Assembly (NCBI RefSeq): GCF_000062885.1
Contig: NC_009142.1
Location: 7,429,584-7,493,583, forward strand
Direction of reading: 5' to 3'
Origin: Saccharopolyspora erythraea NRRL 2338
GTDB lineage: Bacteria; Actinomycetota; Actinomycetes; Mycobacteriales; Pseudonocardiaceae
DNA: 64,000 bases
Each line of letters begins with the position of its first letter. The stretch's first letter is position 1. Below, one piece after another: positions 1 through 7,268 of this stretch. A program made the translations under genes and the position numbers. Below the pieces are notes generated by a model. The model was not told where the DNA came from, made no database searches, and saw only the letters and a list, made by a program, of their open reading frames with translations.

Positions 1-65
1 TCCCCGGAAATCTTGCCGCCGAGCATCTTCTCCCTCAGCTCGACCACCTTGTACTCGTAGGGCAT
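1..65 (-). CDS. DUF4177 family protein, 5' end only
   Basis: The gene enters the window from its start codon (ATG at 65 on the minus strand) and is cut by the window edge after 21 residues. The visible N-terminus MPYEYKVVELREKMLGGKIS has the YEYKVVEL opening typical of DUF4177, a family of short (about 60 residue) proteins of unknown function. A GGGGGA stretch 4-5 nt before the ATG can serve as ribosome binding site. The function cannot be judged from the fragment. Confidence 0.65.
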   Translation of the reverse strand, partial: MPYEYKVVELREKMLGGKISG

Positions 66-147
66 CCGGTCCCCCGTCGTCGCCTTGCACGTACACCAGG
101 CCAACGAGGACGGACCGCCGTGGGTTCCTCGGGCGCGCAGCGGTGGA

Positions 148-453
148 TCACGGCTCGCACTTGCTGCCGGGCTTGCGGGTCAGGAACTCGTCGGCGGCCC
201 AGCGCCCACCGCCGAGGTCGCGGAAGCCGTTGACCACGGTCGGGGTCCCGCGCACCTTCGCGCCGTTGAGCAGCGAGTCGACCTGCTTCTCGCCGGTGGC
301 CGGGCCCGCGCGGACATTGAGCACGTCGGCGTTCACCTGGAACTCGCAGGGGGCCGTTCCGCCGAGGAGGCCGCCTGCCTGGGTGCCCGTCGCCCACATG
401 AAGACGAGCACACCCGCTACTGCGTACAAGACCGGACGCGGCACCCCGAACAT
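148..453 (-). CDS. Small secreted SH3-like domain protein
   Basis: A protein of 101 residues. The N-terminal 25 or so residues form a hydrophobic segment (a signal peptide or signal anchor). The rest resembles a bacterial SH3 domain (SH3_3): the stretch ADVLNVRAGPATGEKQVDSL is the usual repeat-type opening, and WAADEFL closes the barrel. Two cysteines (CEF and KCE) flank the domain and could form a disulfide outside the cell. The start is fixed by AGGAGG six nt before the ATG at 453. Such domains often bind the cell wall; the exact ligand is unknown. It stands alone. Confidence 0.75.
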   Translation of the reverse strand: MFGVPRPVLYAVAGVLVFMWATGTQAGGLLGGTAPCEFQVNADVLNVRAGPATGEKQVDSLLNGAKVRGTPTVVNGFRDLGGGRWAADEFLTRKPGSKCEP

Positions 454-753
454 GACGTTCCTCCTGGTCAGGCGACATGTCCTGGTTCCAGCTATACGGG
501 CAGGCCGACCGCGGCGGAACCCCGGGGCACCCGCCTGCACGTCCGGTTCAGCGCGTCGGGTGTCGCCCACAAGCGGACGTGTGCGCGCAGTCAGCGGGGG
601 CGGGAAGCGGAGCGGAAGCGGGAGGAGAAGCCGGGCGGGATGCCGGAGCGGCACCCGAAAGGTGCCACGGCGGTGATGCGGCGTTTCCGCGCCGCCAGGA
701 GTGGGAATCCGACGGGCCTGCGCCGGAGACCGAAGCTCGACGGGGGGACGAAC
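454..753. other. Intergenic region between divergent genes
   Basis: About 300 nt between two divergently read small envelope genes. It should hold both promoters. No open frame with a credible start and family, and no strong hairpin or palindrome, stands out. Confidence 0.4.
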
Positions 754-984
754 ATGCTTACGAAGCTGCGCGAGATGGGCCTCACCTCAGACCACATGTT
801 CGCGGCCGGGATGGCCTCGATCGGCCTGTCGTTCCTTTCCTGGCTGACCTCGAAGAAGACCGAGAGCACCGAGCGGGCCGACCGCTGGGGCATCTTCGTC
901 GGCGAGTGGGCGCCGACGTTCTTCGCGCTCGGCAGCGCCATGCGCATCGACGAGCTCCGCCGGGGCCGGAAGTTCTGCAGGTAG
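754..984 (+). CDS. Small conserved membrane protein, 76 aa
   Basis: The start is ATG 754, preceded by GGGGGA. Residues 18-35 (AAGMASIGLSFLSWLTS) form a probable membrane segment. A second hydrophobic stretch (WGIFVGEWAPTFFALGSAM) follows a charged loop. The remembered pattern (an LTSDHMFAAGM start and a DRWGIFVGEWAPT centre) matches short hypothetical proteins that are common in Pseudonocardiaceae. No function is known. The gene ends 24 nt before a strong terminator shared with the converging icd gene. Confidence 0.7.
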   Translation: MLTKLREMGLTSDHMFAAGMASIGLSFLSWLTSKKTESTERADRWGIFVGEWAPTFFALGSAMRIDELRRGRKFCR

Positions 985-1007
985 TCGAGGCGCGCGGACC
1001 GGACGAA

Positions 1008-1047
1008 GAACGCCACTTTCGCCCCCTCGGGGGCAAAAGTGGCGTTC
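1008..1047. terminator. Bidirectional hairpin terminator
   Basis: Two 19-nt arms, GAACGCCACTTTCGCCCCC and GGGGGCAAAAGTGGCGTTC, pair with a single mismatch around a TC centre. The hairpin lies between the converging ends of the 76-residue membrane protein and icd, so it can stop transcription from both sides. Confidence 0.75.
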
Positions 1048-1095
1048 GCGCACATCGCCTGGGATCAGGTCAGGCGTGGTGGTGGCCGCCGGAGA

Positions 1096-2316
1096 TCAGC
1101 GGTTGGCCATCCTCTTCTGCAGGTTGTCGTCCAGCGTCGCGAGGAACTCCTCGGTGGTCTGGTAGCCCTGGTCGCCGCCGACCAGCAGCGCCAGGTCCTT
1201 GGTCATCCGGCCGCTCTCGACGGTCTCGATGACGACCTTCTCCAGCGTCTCGGCGAAGCCGACGACCTCGGGGGTCGAGTCCAGCTTGCCGCGGTGCTGC
1301 AGGCCGCGGGTCCACGCGAAGATCGACGCGATCGGGTTGGTCGAGGTCGGCTTGCCCTGCTGGTGCTGGCGGAAGTGCCGGGTGACCGTGCCGTGCGCGG
1401 CCTCGGCCTCGACCTTGCCGTCCTCGGTCATCAGCACCGAGGTCATCAGGCCCAGCGAGCCGAAGCCCTGCGCGACGGTGTCGGACTGCACGTCACCGTC
1501 GTAGTTCTTGCAGGCCCAGACGTAGCCGCCCTCCCACTTCATGGCGGTGGCGACCATGTCGTCGATCAGCCGGTGCTCGTAGGTCAGGCCCTTGGCGTCG
1601 AAGTCGGCCTTGTACTCGTTGTCGAAGACCTCCTGGAACACGTCCTTGAACAGGCCGTCGTAGGCCTTGAGGATCGTGTTCTTGGTGGACATGTACACCG
1701 GGTAGCCGCGCTCGAGGCCGTAGCGGAAGGACGCGCGGGCGAACTCCTCGATGGAGCGCCTGTAGTTGTACATGGCCATCGCCACGCCGCCGTCCTCACC
1801 GAACTTGGCGACCTCGAACTCGATCGGTTCGCCGCCGTCCTCCGGCGTGTAGGTGACGGTCACCGTGCCCGGGCCCGGCACCTTGAAGTCGGTCGCCTTG
1901 TACTGGTCGCCGTGCGCGTGGCGGCCGATGACGATCGGCTTGGTCCACGTCGGTACGTAGCGCGGGATGTTGGAGATGACGATCGGCTCGCGGAAGATGA
2001 CGCCACCGAGGATGTTGCGGATCGTCCCGTTCGGGCTCCGCCACATCTTCTTCAGGCCGAACTCCTCCACGCGGGCCTCGTCCGGGGTGATGGTGGCGCA
2101 CTTCACGCCCACGCCGTACTTCTTGATGGCGTTCGCGGCGTCGACGGTGACCTGGTCGTCGGTGGCGTCCCGGTGCTCGATGCCGAGGTCGTAGTAGTCG
2201 AGGTTGACGTCCAGGTAGGGGTGGATCAGCTTGTCCTTGATGAACTGCCAGATGATCCGCGTCATCTCGTCGCCGTCGAGCTCGGCGATGGTGCCCTGGA
2301 CCTTGATCTTGCTCAT
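1096..2316 (-). CDS. icd: NADP-dependent isocitrate dehydrogenase
   Basis: This TCA cycle enzyme converts isocitrate to 2-oxoglutarate and CO2 with NADP+ in the cytosol. The 406-residue protein is the homodimeric, eukaryote-like type (as M. tuberculosis Icd1), not the 740-residue monomeric type. The N-terminus carries [20 protein letters not shown]. The substrate loop is [15 protein letters not shown], and [18 protein letters not shown] is typical of the subfamily. The C-terminal region contains [10 protein letters not shown], the coenzyme site. A GAGGAG lies about 12 nt before the ATG. The gene is monocistronic and ends in the shared terminator at 1008-1047. Confidence 0.97.
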   Translation of the reverse strand: MSKIKVQGTIAELDGDEMTRIIWQFIKDKLIHPYLDVNLDYYDLGIEHRDATDDQVTVDAANAIKKYGVGVKCATITPDEARVEEFGLKKMWRSPNGTIRNILGGVIFREPIVISNIPRYVPTWTKPIVIGRHAHGDQYKATDFKVPGPGTVTVTYTPEDGGEPIEFEVAKFGEDGGVAMAMYNYRRSIEEFARASFRYGLERGYPVYMSTKNTILKAYDGLFKDVFQEVFDNEYKADFDAKGLTYEHRLIDDMVATAMKWEGGYVWACKNYDGDVQSDTVAQGFGSLGLMTSVLMTEDGKVEAEAAHGTVTRHFRQHQQGKPTSTNPIASIFAWTRGLQHRGKLDSTPEVVGFAETLEKVVIETVESGRMTKDLALLVGGDQGYQTTEEFLATLDDNLQKRMANR

Positions 2317-2513
2317 GTGGCGGGGTGCTCCTCTCGCGAGAATGCAAGCGGTACAAGCGTACTGCTAGCGGATTCGATTGTTCCATCCGCCACCCGGCCC
2401 CCGCTGCCGGTTGTGACGCTCCCACAGCCGGCGATCCGGCACCCGGTGGTCGCCCCCCTCGCGACGATCTTCTTCTAGGCTCGGACGTCGAACACCTGAT
2501 CCAGGAGGGGGCC

Positions 2514-3347
2514 ATGGCGACGGGACCGACGCATGCGATGAGCGGGCTGGCGGCGTGGGCGGCGGTGACGGCGCTGGCCGACACGCACGCGATCGGCCAA
2601 TTATCGCCCAAGACCTGGGTCGTCGGGGCGACGCTGGCCTCCGGGGCCGCGCTGCTGCCCGACATCGACCACCCCAAGTCGACCGTCGCCAGCACCTTCG
2701 GCGGCGTCTCGCGCGGGGCTTCGGCGGCGCTCAGCGGGTTCAGCGGCTTCCTGTACCGCCTCACCCGCACCAAGCGCGACAGCGACCGCGACGGCACGCA
2801 CCGCGGTTTCACCCATACCCTGATCTTCGCGGTGCTCGCCGGCCTGGCCACGACCGCCATCGTGCAGACGAGCCAGGGCACCGCGCTGGGCGTGCTGATG
2901 TTCTTCTTCGCCGGCCTGGCGGTGCGCGGCCTGATGCACACGTGGTGCCCCCGCAAGGACGCCATCCTGATCACGGTCGCCTCGCTGGTGCTCACGCTGG
3001 CGTGCTGGGCGTGGGCGGGCGACCAGCCCACCGACGCCGCCGCGTTCGGCCTGGCGGTGATGATCGGCTGCGTGGCGCACTTCGTCGGCGACGCCATCAC
3101 CGAGCAGGGCTGCCCGATGCTCTGGCCGGTGCCGCTGACCGGCAAGACCTGGTACCCGGTGGCGCCGCCGAAGGCGATGCGCATGCGCACCGGCGGCAAG
3201 GTCGAGATGGTGCTGGTCGGCCCGGGTCTGACGATCGTCGCCGTGGCGCTCAGCTCGGTCGTGCTCTACCGCGTCGGCGCGGCACCGTGGCTGGCCCAGC
3301 TCGACCTCCCGCCGGAGGTCATGGCCTGGATCGCCCCTTCCTCCTGA
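2514..3347 (+). CDS. DUF457 / YdjM-like metal-dependent membrane hydrolase
   Basis: The protein has 277 residues. ATG 2514 follows AGGAGGGG at good spacing. It has several membrane segments. It carries the two metal-site motifs of the DUF457 (YdjM/LexA-regulated membrane hydrolase) family: LLPDIDHPKST near residue 45 and HRGFTHTL near residue 97. A third conserved block, HFVGDAITEQGCPMLWPV, is typical of the C-terminal half. The substrate is unknown; in E. coli a member is SOS-induced. No LexA box is visible here. Confidence 0.85.
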   Translation: MATGPTHAMSGLAAWAAVTALADTHAIGQLSPKTWVVGATLASGAALLPDIDHPKSTVASTFGGVSRGASAALSGFSGFLYRLTRTKRDSDRDGTHRGFTHTLIFAVLAGLATTAIVQTSQGTALGVLMFFFAGLAVRGLMHTWCPRKDAILITVASLVLTLACWAWAGDQPTDAAAFGLAVMIGCVAHFVGDAITEQGCPMLWPVPLTGKTWYPVAPPKAMRMRTGGKVEMVLVGPGLTIVAVALSSVVLYRVGAAPWLAQLDLPPEVMAWIAPSS

Positions 3348-3447
3348 TCGGTGTTCTCGCGACAAATCGCCCATCACGCCCTTCGGTATCGATAGGGTGA
3401 CATGGTCGACAGCGCCCCGGCTGGCGACTTCGCGGACCGGAGGACAG

Positions 3448-3870
3448 ATGCGAACCCGAGTGCGTTTCGTCGTTGCGGCGCTGGCGCTGCCGCTGCTGAC
3501 CGGCCTGAGCGCGTGCGGCGAGCTCCAGCAGAACGCGCAGGAGGCCCAGGAGGGCATCCAGCAGGCGCAGGACCGCCTCGACGCCGGTTCGGCCTGCGTC
3601 CAGGCGATCAACATCGCCAACTTCATGCCGAACTTCGCCGACCCGCAGCAGGCCCAGGCCGACGCCCAGGCGAAGGTGCAGGAGCTGCAGCGGCTGGCCG
3701 ACCAGACCGCCGACCAGACGCTCAAGCAGAACCTGCTCGACGTGCAGAAGTCGGTCGAGCAGGTCGCCTCCGGATCGGTGACCCTGGAGTCGAGCGCGGA
3801 ATGGGCCTCCGCGCAGCTGGAGAAGTACGGGCAGATCACCACGACCTGCTCGAAGGCCGTCGGCGGCTGA
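3448..3870 (+). CDS. Lipoprotein with coiled-coil repeat
   Basis: A 140-residue predicted lipoprotein. The start ATG 3448 is preceded by GGAGG. The signal peptide ends in a lipobox (LSAC, cysteine near residue 24), so it should be anchored on the outer face of the membrane. The first part of the mature protein is rich in Gln/Ala/Glu heptads and should form an amphipathic or coiled-coil helix. Two later cysteines (SACVQ and TTCSK) may pair. I do not recognise the family. A perfect hairpin overlaps the stop codon. Confidence 0.75.
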   Translation: MRTRVRFVVAALALPLLTGLSACGELQQNAQEAQEGIQQAQDRLDAGSACVQAINIANFMPNFADPQQAQADAQAKVQELQRLADQTADQTLKQNLLDVQKSVEQVASGSVTLESSAEWASAQLEKYGQITTTCSKAVGG

Positions 3871-3920
3871 CCCGCCCGCGGGCCCGCCCGCCGGGGCCTC
3901 GCGGCTCCCGCGGGCGGGTC
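3869..3920 (+). terminator. Hairpin terminator of the lipoprotein gene
   Basis: GACCCGCCCGCGGG (3869-3882) pairs perfectly with CCCGCGGGCGGGTC (3907-3920) over 14 bp. The first arm starts inside the stop codon of the lipoprotein gene. Confidence 0.65.
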
Positions 3921-4078
3921 CGTCGCAGCCGTTCAGAGCCCGTCTTCGACCTTCGAAGCCGCGGAGCCGCTCGGCCCACCCCGCAACCGGCACCGCTACG
4001 CGAGGTGAGTTCAAGAGCCGTTCAACGCTGCGCGCTGTGGCCCTGGTCACCTAACCTTGAGTCGCGGAGGTGATGGCC

Positions 4079-4273
4079 ATGAAGGCAGCGGTGGGCGATC
4101 AGCTGCACGTGCACAGCAAACACGTCGACGAGGCCGACCAGACCGGCGAGATCCTGGAGGTGCGCGGGCCCGACGGCGCCCCGCCCTACCTGGTCCGGTT
4201 CAAGGACGGACACCAGAGCCTGGTCTACCCGGGCGGCGACTGCGAGGTGGAGAAGCCGGCCGCGCAGCAGTGA
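4079..4273 (+). CDS. DUF1918 domain protein
   Basis: A 64-residue protein. It is DUF1918 throughout: MKAAVGDQLHVHS, a GEILEVRGPDGAPPY centre and a VRFKDGHQSLVYPGGD end. The fold is an SH3-like barrel found in small actinobacterial proteins; the role is unknown. GGAGG at 4066-4070 fits the ATG at 4079 (8 nt) better than the ATG at 4073 or the GTG at 4070, and family members usually start M-x-A-x-V-G-D. A hairpin (GACCCGTCCCG with CGGGCGGGTC, 4272-4299) separates it from the converging TetR gene. Confidence 0.85.
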   Translation: MKAAVGDQLHVHSKHVDEADQTGEILEVRGPDGAPPYLVRFKDGHQSLVYPGGDCEVEKPAAQQ

Positions 4274-4297
4274 CCCGTCCCGCGGGCCCCGGGCGGG

Positions 4298-4984
4298 TCA
4301 GTCCCAGGGCTGGTCGAGCAGGGTCTGCACTTCCAACCGGAAGAGGAGTTCGGGCGCGACACCCATGGCGGTGAACTGCCCCTCGACCTCCAGGCTCACC
4401 AGCCCGTGCAGCCGCGTCCACGTCAGCAGGGCGCGCCGCAGCACCGCGGGCGGCCGTTGCGCGTCGTCGCCGCGCTCGGCGCGCCACGACGCGAGCTGGC
4501 GGTCCAGCGCCGACCGCCCCGCGGGCGGCTCGGCCGGCGCCAGGTCGGCCACCACGTCGATGATCGCGCGCATCGCGCGGTCGGCGAGCCCGAGGGTCAG
4601 CCCGGGGGCCCGGTAGCCGGGCACCGGGGTGCCGAACAGCAGCAGGTACCGGTGGGGCTGCTCCAGCGCCCACGACCGGAAGCGGTGCGCCAACTCCCGG
4701 AACCGGACCGGCGGCGACTTGCGCCTGCTCCCCTCCGACGCCTCCTCCAGAGCCTCCGCCAGGTCTTGGTACGCGTCGCTGACGAGCTCGGTGAGCAGCG
4801 CGTCCCGGTTCTCGAAGTACCGGTACAGCGCCGGCCCGGTGATGCCCATCCGCTTGGCGATCGAGTTCACCGAGACCCCGGCGGGCCCGGACTCGGCGAG
4901 CTGGTCGAGCGCCACCCGCTTCGCCTCCGCCCGCGCCTGCTCGCGGAACCTCTCGCGCGGACCGGACCGCCGCTCTGCGTGCAT
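4298..4984 (-). CDS. TetR family transcriptional regulator
   Basis: A regulator of 228 residues. The N-terminal helix-turn-helix (about residues 35-65) reads VSVNSIAKRMGITGPALYRY followed by FENRDALL, a standard TetR recognition helix. The C-terminal part (YLLLFGTPVPGYRAPG) resembles the WHG-type ligand domain seen in many actinobacterial regulators of small-molecule metabolism. It is divergent from an NAD(P)-dependent oxidoreductase 91 nt away, with a palindrome between them. It therefore probably represses itself and that enzyme and responds to a substrate of it. The ligand is unknown. Confidence 0.9.
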   Translation of the reverse strand: MHAERRSGPRERFREQARAEAKRVALDQLAESGPAGVSVNSIAKRMGITGPALYRYFENRDALLTELVSDAYQDLAEALEEASEGSRRKSPPVRFRELAHRFRSWALEQPHRYLLLFGTPVPGYRAPGLTLGLADRAMRAIIDVVADLAPAEPPAGRSALDRQLASWRAERGDDAQRPPAVLRRALLTWTRLHGLVSLEVEGQFTAMGVAPELLFRLEVQTLLDQPWD

Positions 4985-5029
4985 CGCCGCCCCTTCCTTG
5001 ACAGCACCACGGTAACAGCCTCATTCTCT

Positions 5030-5046
5030 TGTTAGAACTTCTAACA
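5030..5046. promoter_or_regulatory. Probable TetR operator
   Basis: GTTAGAA-C-TTCTAAC (5031-5045) is a perfect 7+7 palindrome, extended by one T/A pair. It lies 46 nt upstream of the TetR gene start and 29 nt upstream of the oxidoreductase start, in the only AT-rich part of the divergent promoter. Size and place fit a TetR dimer site. Confidence 0.7.
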
Positions 5047-5074
5047 CAAGTGATTACTTATCACTGGAGGCGTC

Positions 5075-6124
5075 ATGACGCGGACCGCCGAACGCACCGG
5101 CACCGAGATCGTGCTCACCGGCCTGGGCGGCACCGAGGTCGTCACCACTCGGACCACCACGCGGGGCGAGCCCGGCAAGCACGGCTTGCTGGTCCGGACC
5201 GAGGCCGCGGGCGTGGCGTTCGCCGAGGTCCAAATGCTGCGCGGGCGCTACCCGGCCCAGCCGGCGTTCCCGTTCGTCCCCGGCTACGACCTCGTGGGCG
5301 AGGTGGTGGCCGTGGGCGAGGCGGTGACGTCGTGCCGGGTGGGCCAGCGCGTCGCCGCCATGCCGCGGACCGGGGCCTGGGCGGACTACGTCGAGGTCCG
5401 CGACAGCGACGTGGTCCCGGTGCCCGACGAGATCGACGCGGCGGAGGCGGTGGCCGTCGTGCTCAACGGCGTCACCGCGTGGCAGCTCCTGCACCGCGCC
5501 GCGCGCGTCCGCAGTGGACAGACCGTGCTCGTGCACGGTGCCGGCGGCGGTGTCGGCGCGCTGCTGGCCCAGCTCGGCGCGCTTTCGGGCGTGCGGGTCA
5601 TCGGTACCGCCTCGGCCGGCCGCCACGAGGTGCTGCGCCCGCTCGGCGCGGAGCTGATCGACCACCGCACCGAGGACGTCGCGGCGCGGGTCCGGGAACT
5701 GGCGCCGCGCGGTGTCGACGCGGTGTTCGATCCGCTCGGCGAGGCGAGCCTGCGGCGGTCGTGGGAGTTGCTCGCGCCGGGCGGCGCGCTCGTCGCCTAC
5801 GGCAGCTCGGCGACGCTCACCGACGACAGCCCGTGGTGGCGCCCGTACCTGGGCATGCTGGGGCTGATCGGCCGGTGGGAGCTGCTGCGGCTGGTCGGCC
5901 GGACCGCGGGCAGGCGCGCCCGCATGTACTACGTCCGGACGAACCGTGAGTACCGGAAGGACCTCACCGAACTGCTTCGACTGGTCGCGTGTGGACGGTT
6001 GCGGCCGCTGGTCGGCATGCGGCTGCCGCTGTCGCAGGCGGCAGAAGCCCTGGATACGCACATGGCGGGGCGCGTGACGGGCCGGATCGTGCTCGTAACC
6101 GACCACGTTCGCGAATCCCGCTGA
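5075..6124 (+). CDS. Medium-chain dehydrogenase/reductase, quinone oxidoreductase-like
   Basis: A protein of 349 residues. GGAGG precedes the ATG. The N-terminal GroES-like fold contains PFVPGYDLVGEVVAVGEAV. The Rossmann domain holds VLVHGAGGGVGALLAQLGAL (about residues 149-168), the NADP site. The cysteine and histidine ligands of zinc alcohol dehydrogenases are absent, so it belongs with the zeta-crystallin/quinone oxidoreductase branch, which reduces enones or quinones with NADPH. The divergent TetR gene and shared palindrome suggest induction by a substrate or a related toxic compound. The substrate cannot be named. Confidence 0.88.
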   Translation: MTRTAERTGTEIVLTGLGGTEVVTTRTTTRGEPGKHGLLVRTEAAGVAFAEVQMLRGRYPAQPAFPFVPGYDLVGEVVAVGEAVTSCRVGQRVAAMPRTGAWADYVEVRDSDVVPVPDEIDAAEAVAVVLNGVTAWQLLHRAARVRSGQTVLVHGAGGGVGALLAQLGALSGVRVIGTASAGRHEVLRPLGAELIDHRTEDVAARVRELAPRGVDAVFDPLGEASLRRSWELLAPGGALVAYGSSATLTDDSPWWRPYLGMLGLIGRWELLRLVGRTAGRRARMYYVRTNREYRKDLTELLRLVACGRLRPLVGMRLPLSQAAEALDTHMAGRVTGRIVLVTDHVRESR

Positions 6125-6202
6125 CGCGCCGGAGCCCGAACGGATGGATTCCGGGCGGGCTCCTTAAGGTGGGCGGCAGGCTCTCTGCGAGGAGGCGGTG
6201 GC

Positions 6203-7039
6203 GTGTTGCGAGAAGACTGGGGTGCGGATTCGGCTGCCGACCTGCCCGCTGCCTTCGGTACCGGTGTCGCGCCGTCCGTGCCGTTGCCCGCCGGTGAGCT
6301 GCTCACCGACCAGTCGCCGGGGAAGGGCGATCCGGCGCCGCTGTGCTGGATCAGCGACGAGCGGCCGTCGCCGCACCTGCTCGCCGCGCTGCGCACCGAC
6401 CACGAGCGCACCGGGCTGTGGCCGCTGCTGCTGTGCGACAGCAACGAGGTCTACGGCGACCGCTGCACCGTCGGGATAGTGCCGCCGGAGCCGCGCGAGC
6501 ACATCGAGCGCTGGCACGCGGCCGACGTGATGGCGCGGATCTGGGACGGTCTGGTGCAGGCCGAGGACGACCTCGGACCCGCCTACGAGCTGGAGGTGCT
6601 CGAGCCCTTCGGCTACGACTGCCCCGGCCTGGCGGCGGAGGGCAACCTGCTGGCGGACCCGGACATCCTGGCCAACCAGCAGGTGCCGCGCTTCGTCGAC
6701 GCCGACACCAGGCTCGGCCTGGTGCCGGTGGAGCGCGGCGCCGACGTGCTGGCCACCCTCGGCTGGTCGGGCGCGGCCAACCACGTCTCCCGCACGGCCG
6801 GCCTGGCCGCGATGGCCCGCAGCTGGGAGGAACGCTTCGGCGTCCGCCTACTGCGCCTGGGCCCGGACCGCCTCGACCTCAGCGTCGCCGCACCCCCGCA
6901 GGAGATGCACCACGCCGCCGCCGTAGCCGCGGAGCACTGGACCTTCTGCCCGGACCGCATCCTCCAGGAATCAGGCAGCATCTCCGCCTACGCCCGAGAA
7001 ATCCGCGGCAGGAGGACCTGGTCGTTCTGGTGGGACTGA
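6203..7039 (+). CDS. DUF4253 domain protein
   Basis: A 278-residue protein starting at GTG 6203 after GAGGAGG. The C-terminal 110 residues match DUF4253: LGLVPVERGADVLATLGWSG, EERFGVRLLRLGPDRLDLSV, EHWTFCPDRI and a closing WSFWWD. The family is common in Actinobacteria, is probably cytosolic and has no known activity. It is a single gene followed by an unusual array of hairpins and the end of the converging phosphonate operon. Confidence 0.88.
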   Translation: MLREDWGADSAADLPAAFGTGVAPSVPLPAGELLTDQSPGKGDPAPLCWISDERPSPHLLAALRTDHERTGLWPLLLCDSNEVYGDRCTVGIVPPEPREHIERWHAADVMARIWDGLVQAEDDLGPAYELEVLEPFGYDCPGLAAEGNLLADPDILANQQVPRFVDADTRLGLVPVERGADVLATLGWSGAANHVSRTAGLAAMARSWEERFGVRLLRLGPDRLDLSVAAPPQEMHHAAAVAAEHWTFCPDRILQESGSISAYAREIRGRRTWSFWWD

Positions 7040-7146
7040 AGGCGCCAGATGGCGCCTTTAGCAGCCCGAAGGGCTTCCGGCCGAAGGCCGGAGCTCAACG
7101 CCCCAGATGGGGCGTTGAGTAGGCCACCTTCCGAACGAAGTTCGGA
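7039..7146. repeat. Array of five intergenic hairpins (REP-like / terminator cluster)
   Basis: Five stem-loops follow one another between converging genes: AAGGCGCC-AGAT-GGCGCCTT (7039-7058), AGCCC-GAA-GGGCT (7063-7075), CCGGCC-GAA-GGCCGG (7077-7091), a stem CTCAACGCCCC with AGAT loop (7094-7119) and TCCGAAC-GAA-GTTCGGA (7130-7146). All stems are perfect. The loops are only AGAT or GAA. The cluster can act as a two-way terminator, but it is far more than a terminator needs. Confidence 0.75.
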
Positions 7147-7268
7147 GATCTTCGAACCGGACCACGCCCGGCCTTTCCTTCGGCGTTTGGCACCACGCAA
7201 AGCCGCTGGAAGAGTTCCCGCTGGACACCGGGAACGCTCGCGCGCTCCTGACCCGACGTCCCCCGCCT

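Noticed and set aside
1039-2478. Long plus-strand frame opposite icd
   Set aside because: A shadow of the GC-rich icd gene; icd has clear catalytic motifs and the shadow has none. The same reasoning removes the long frames opposite dnaE2, pcrA, purH and sucCD.
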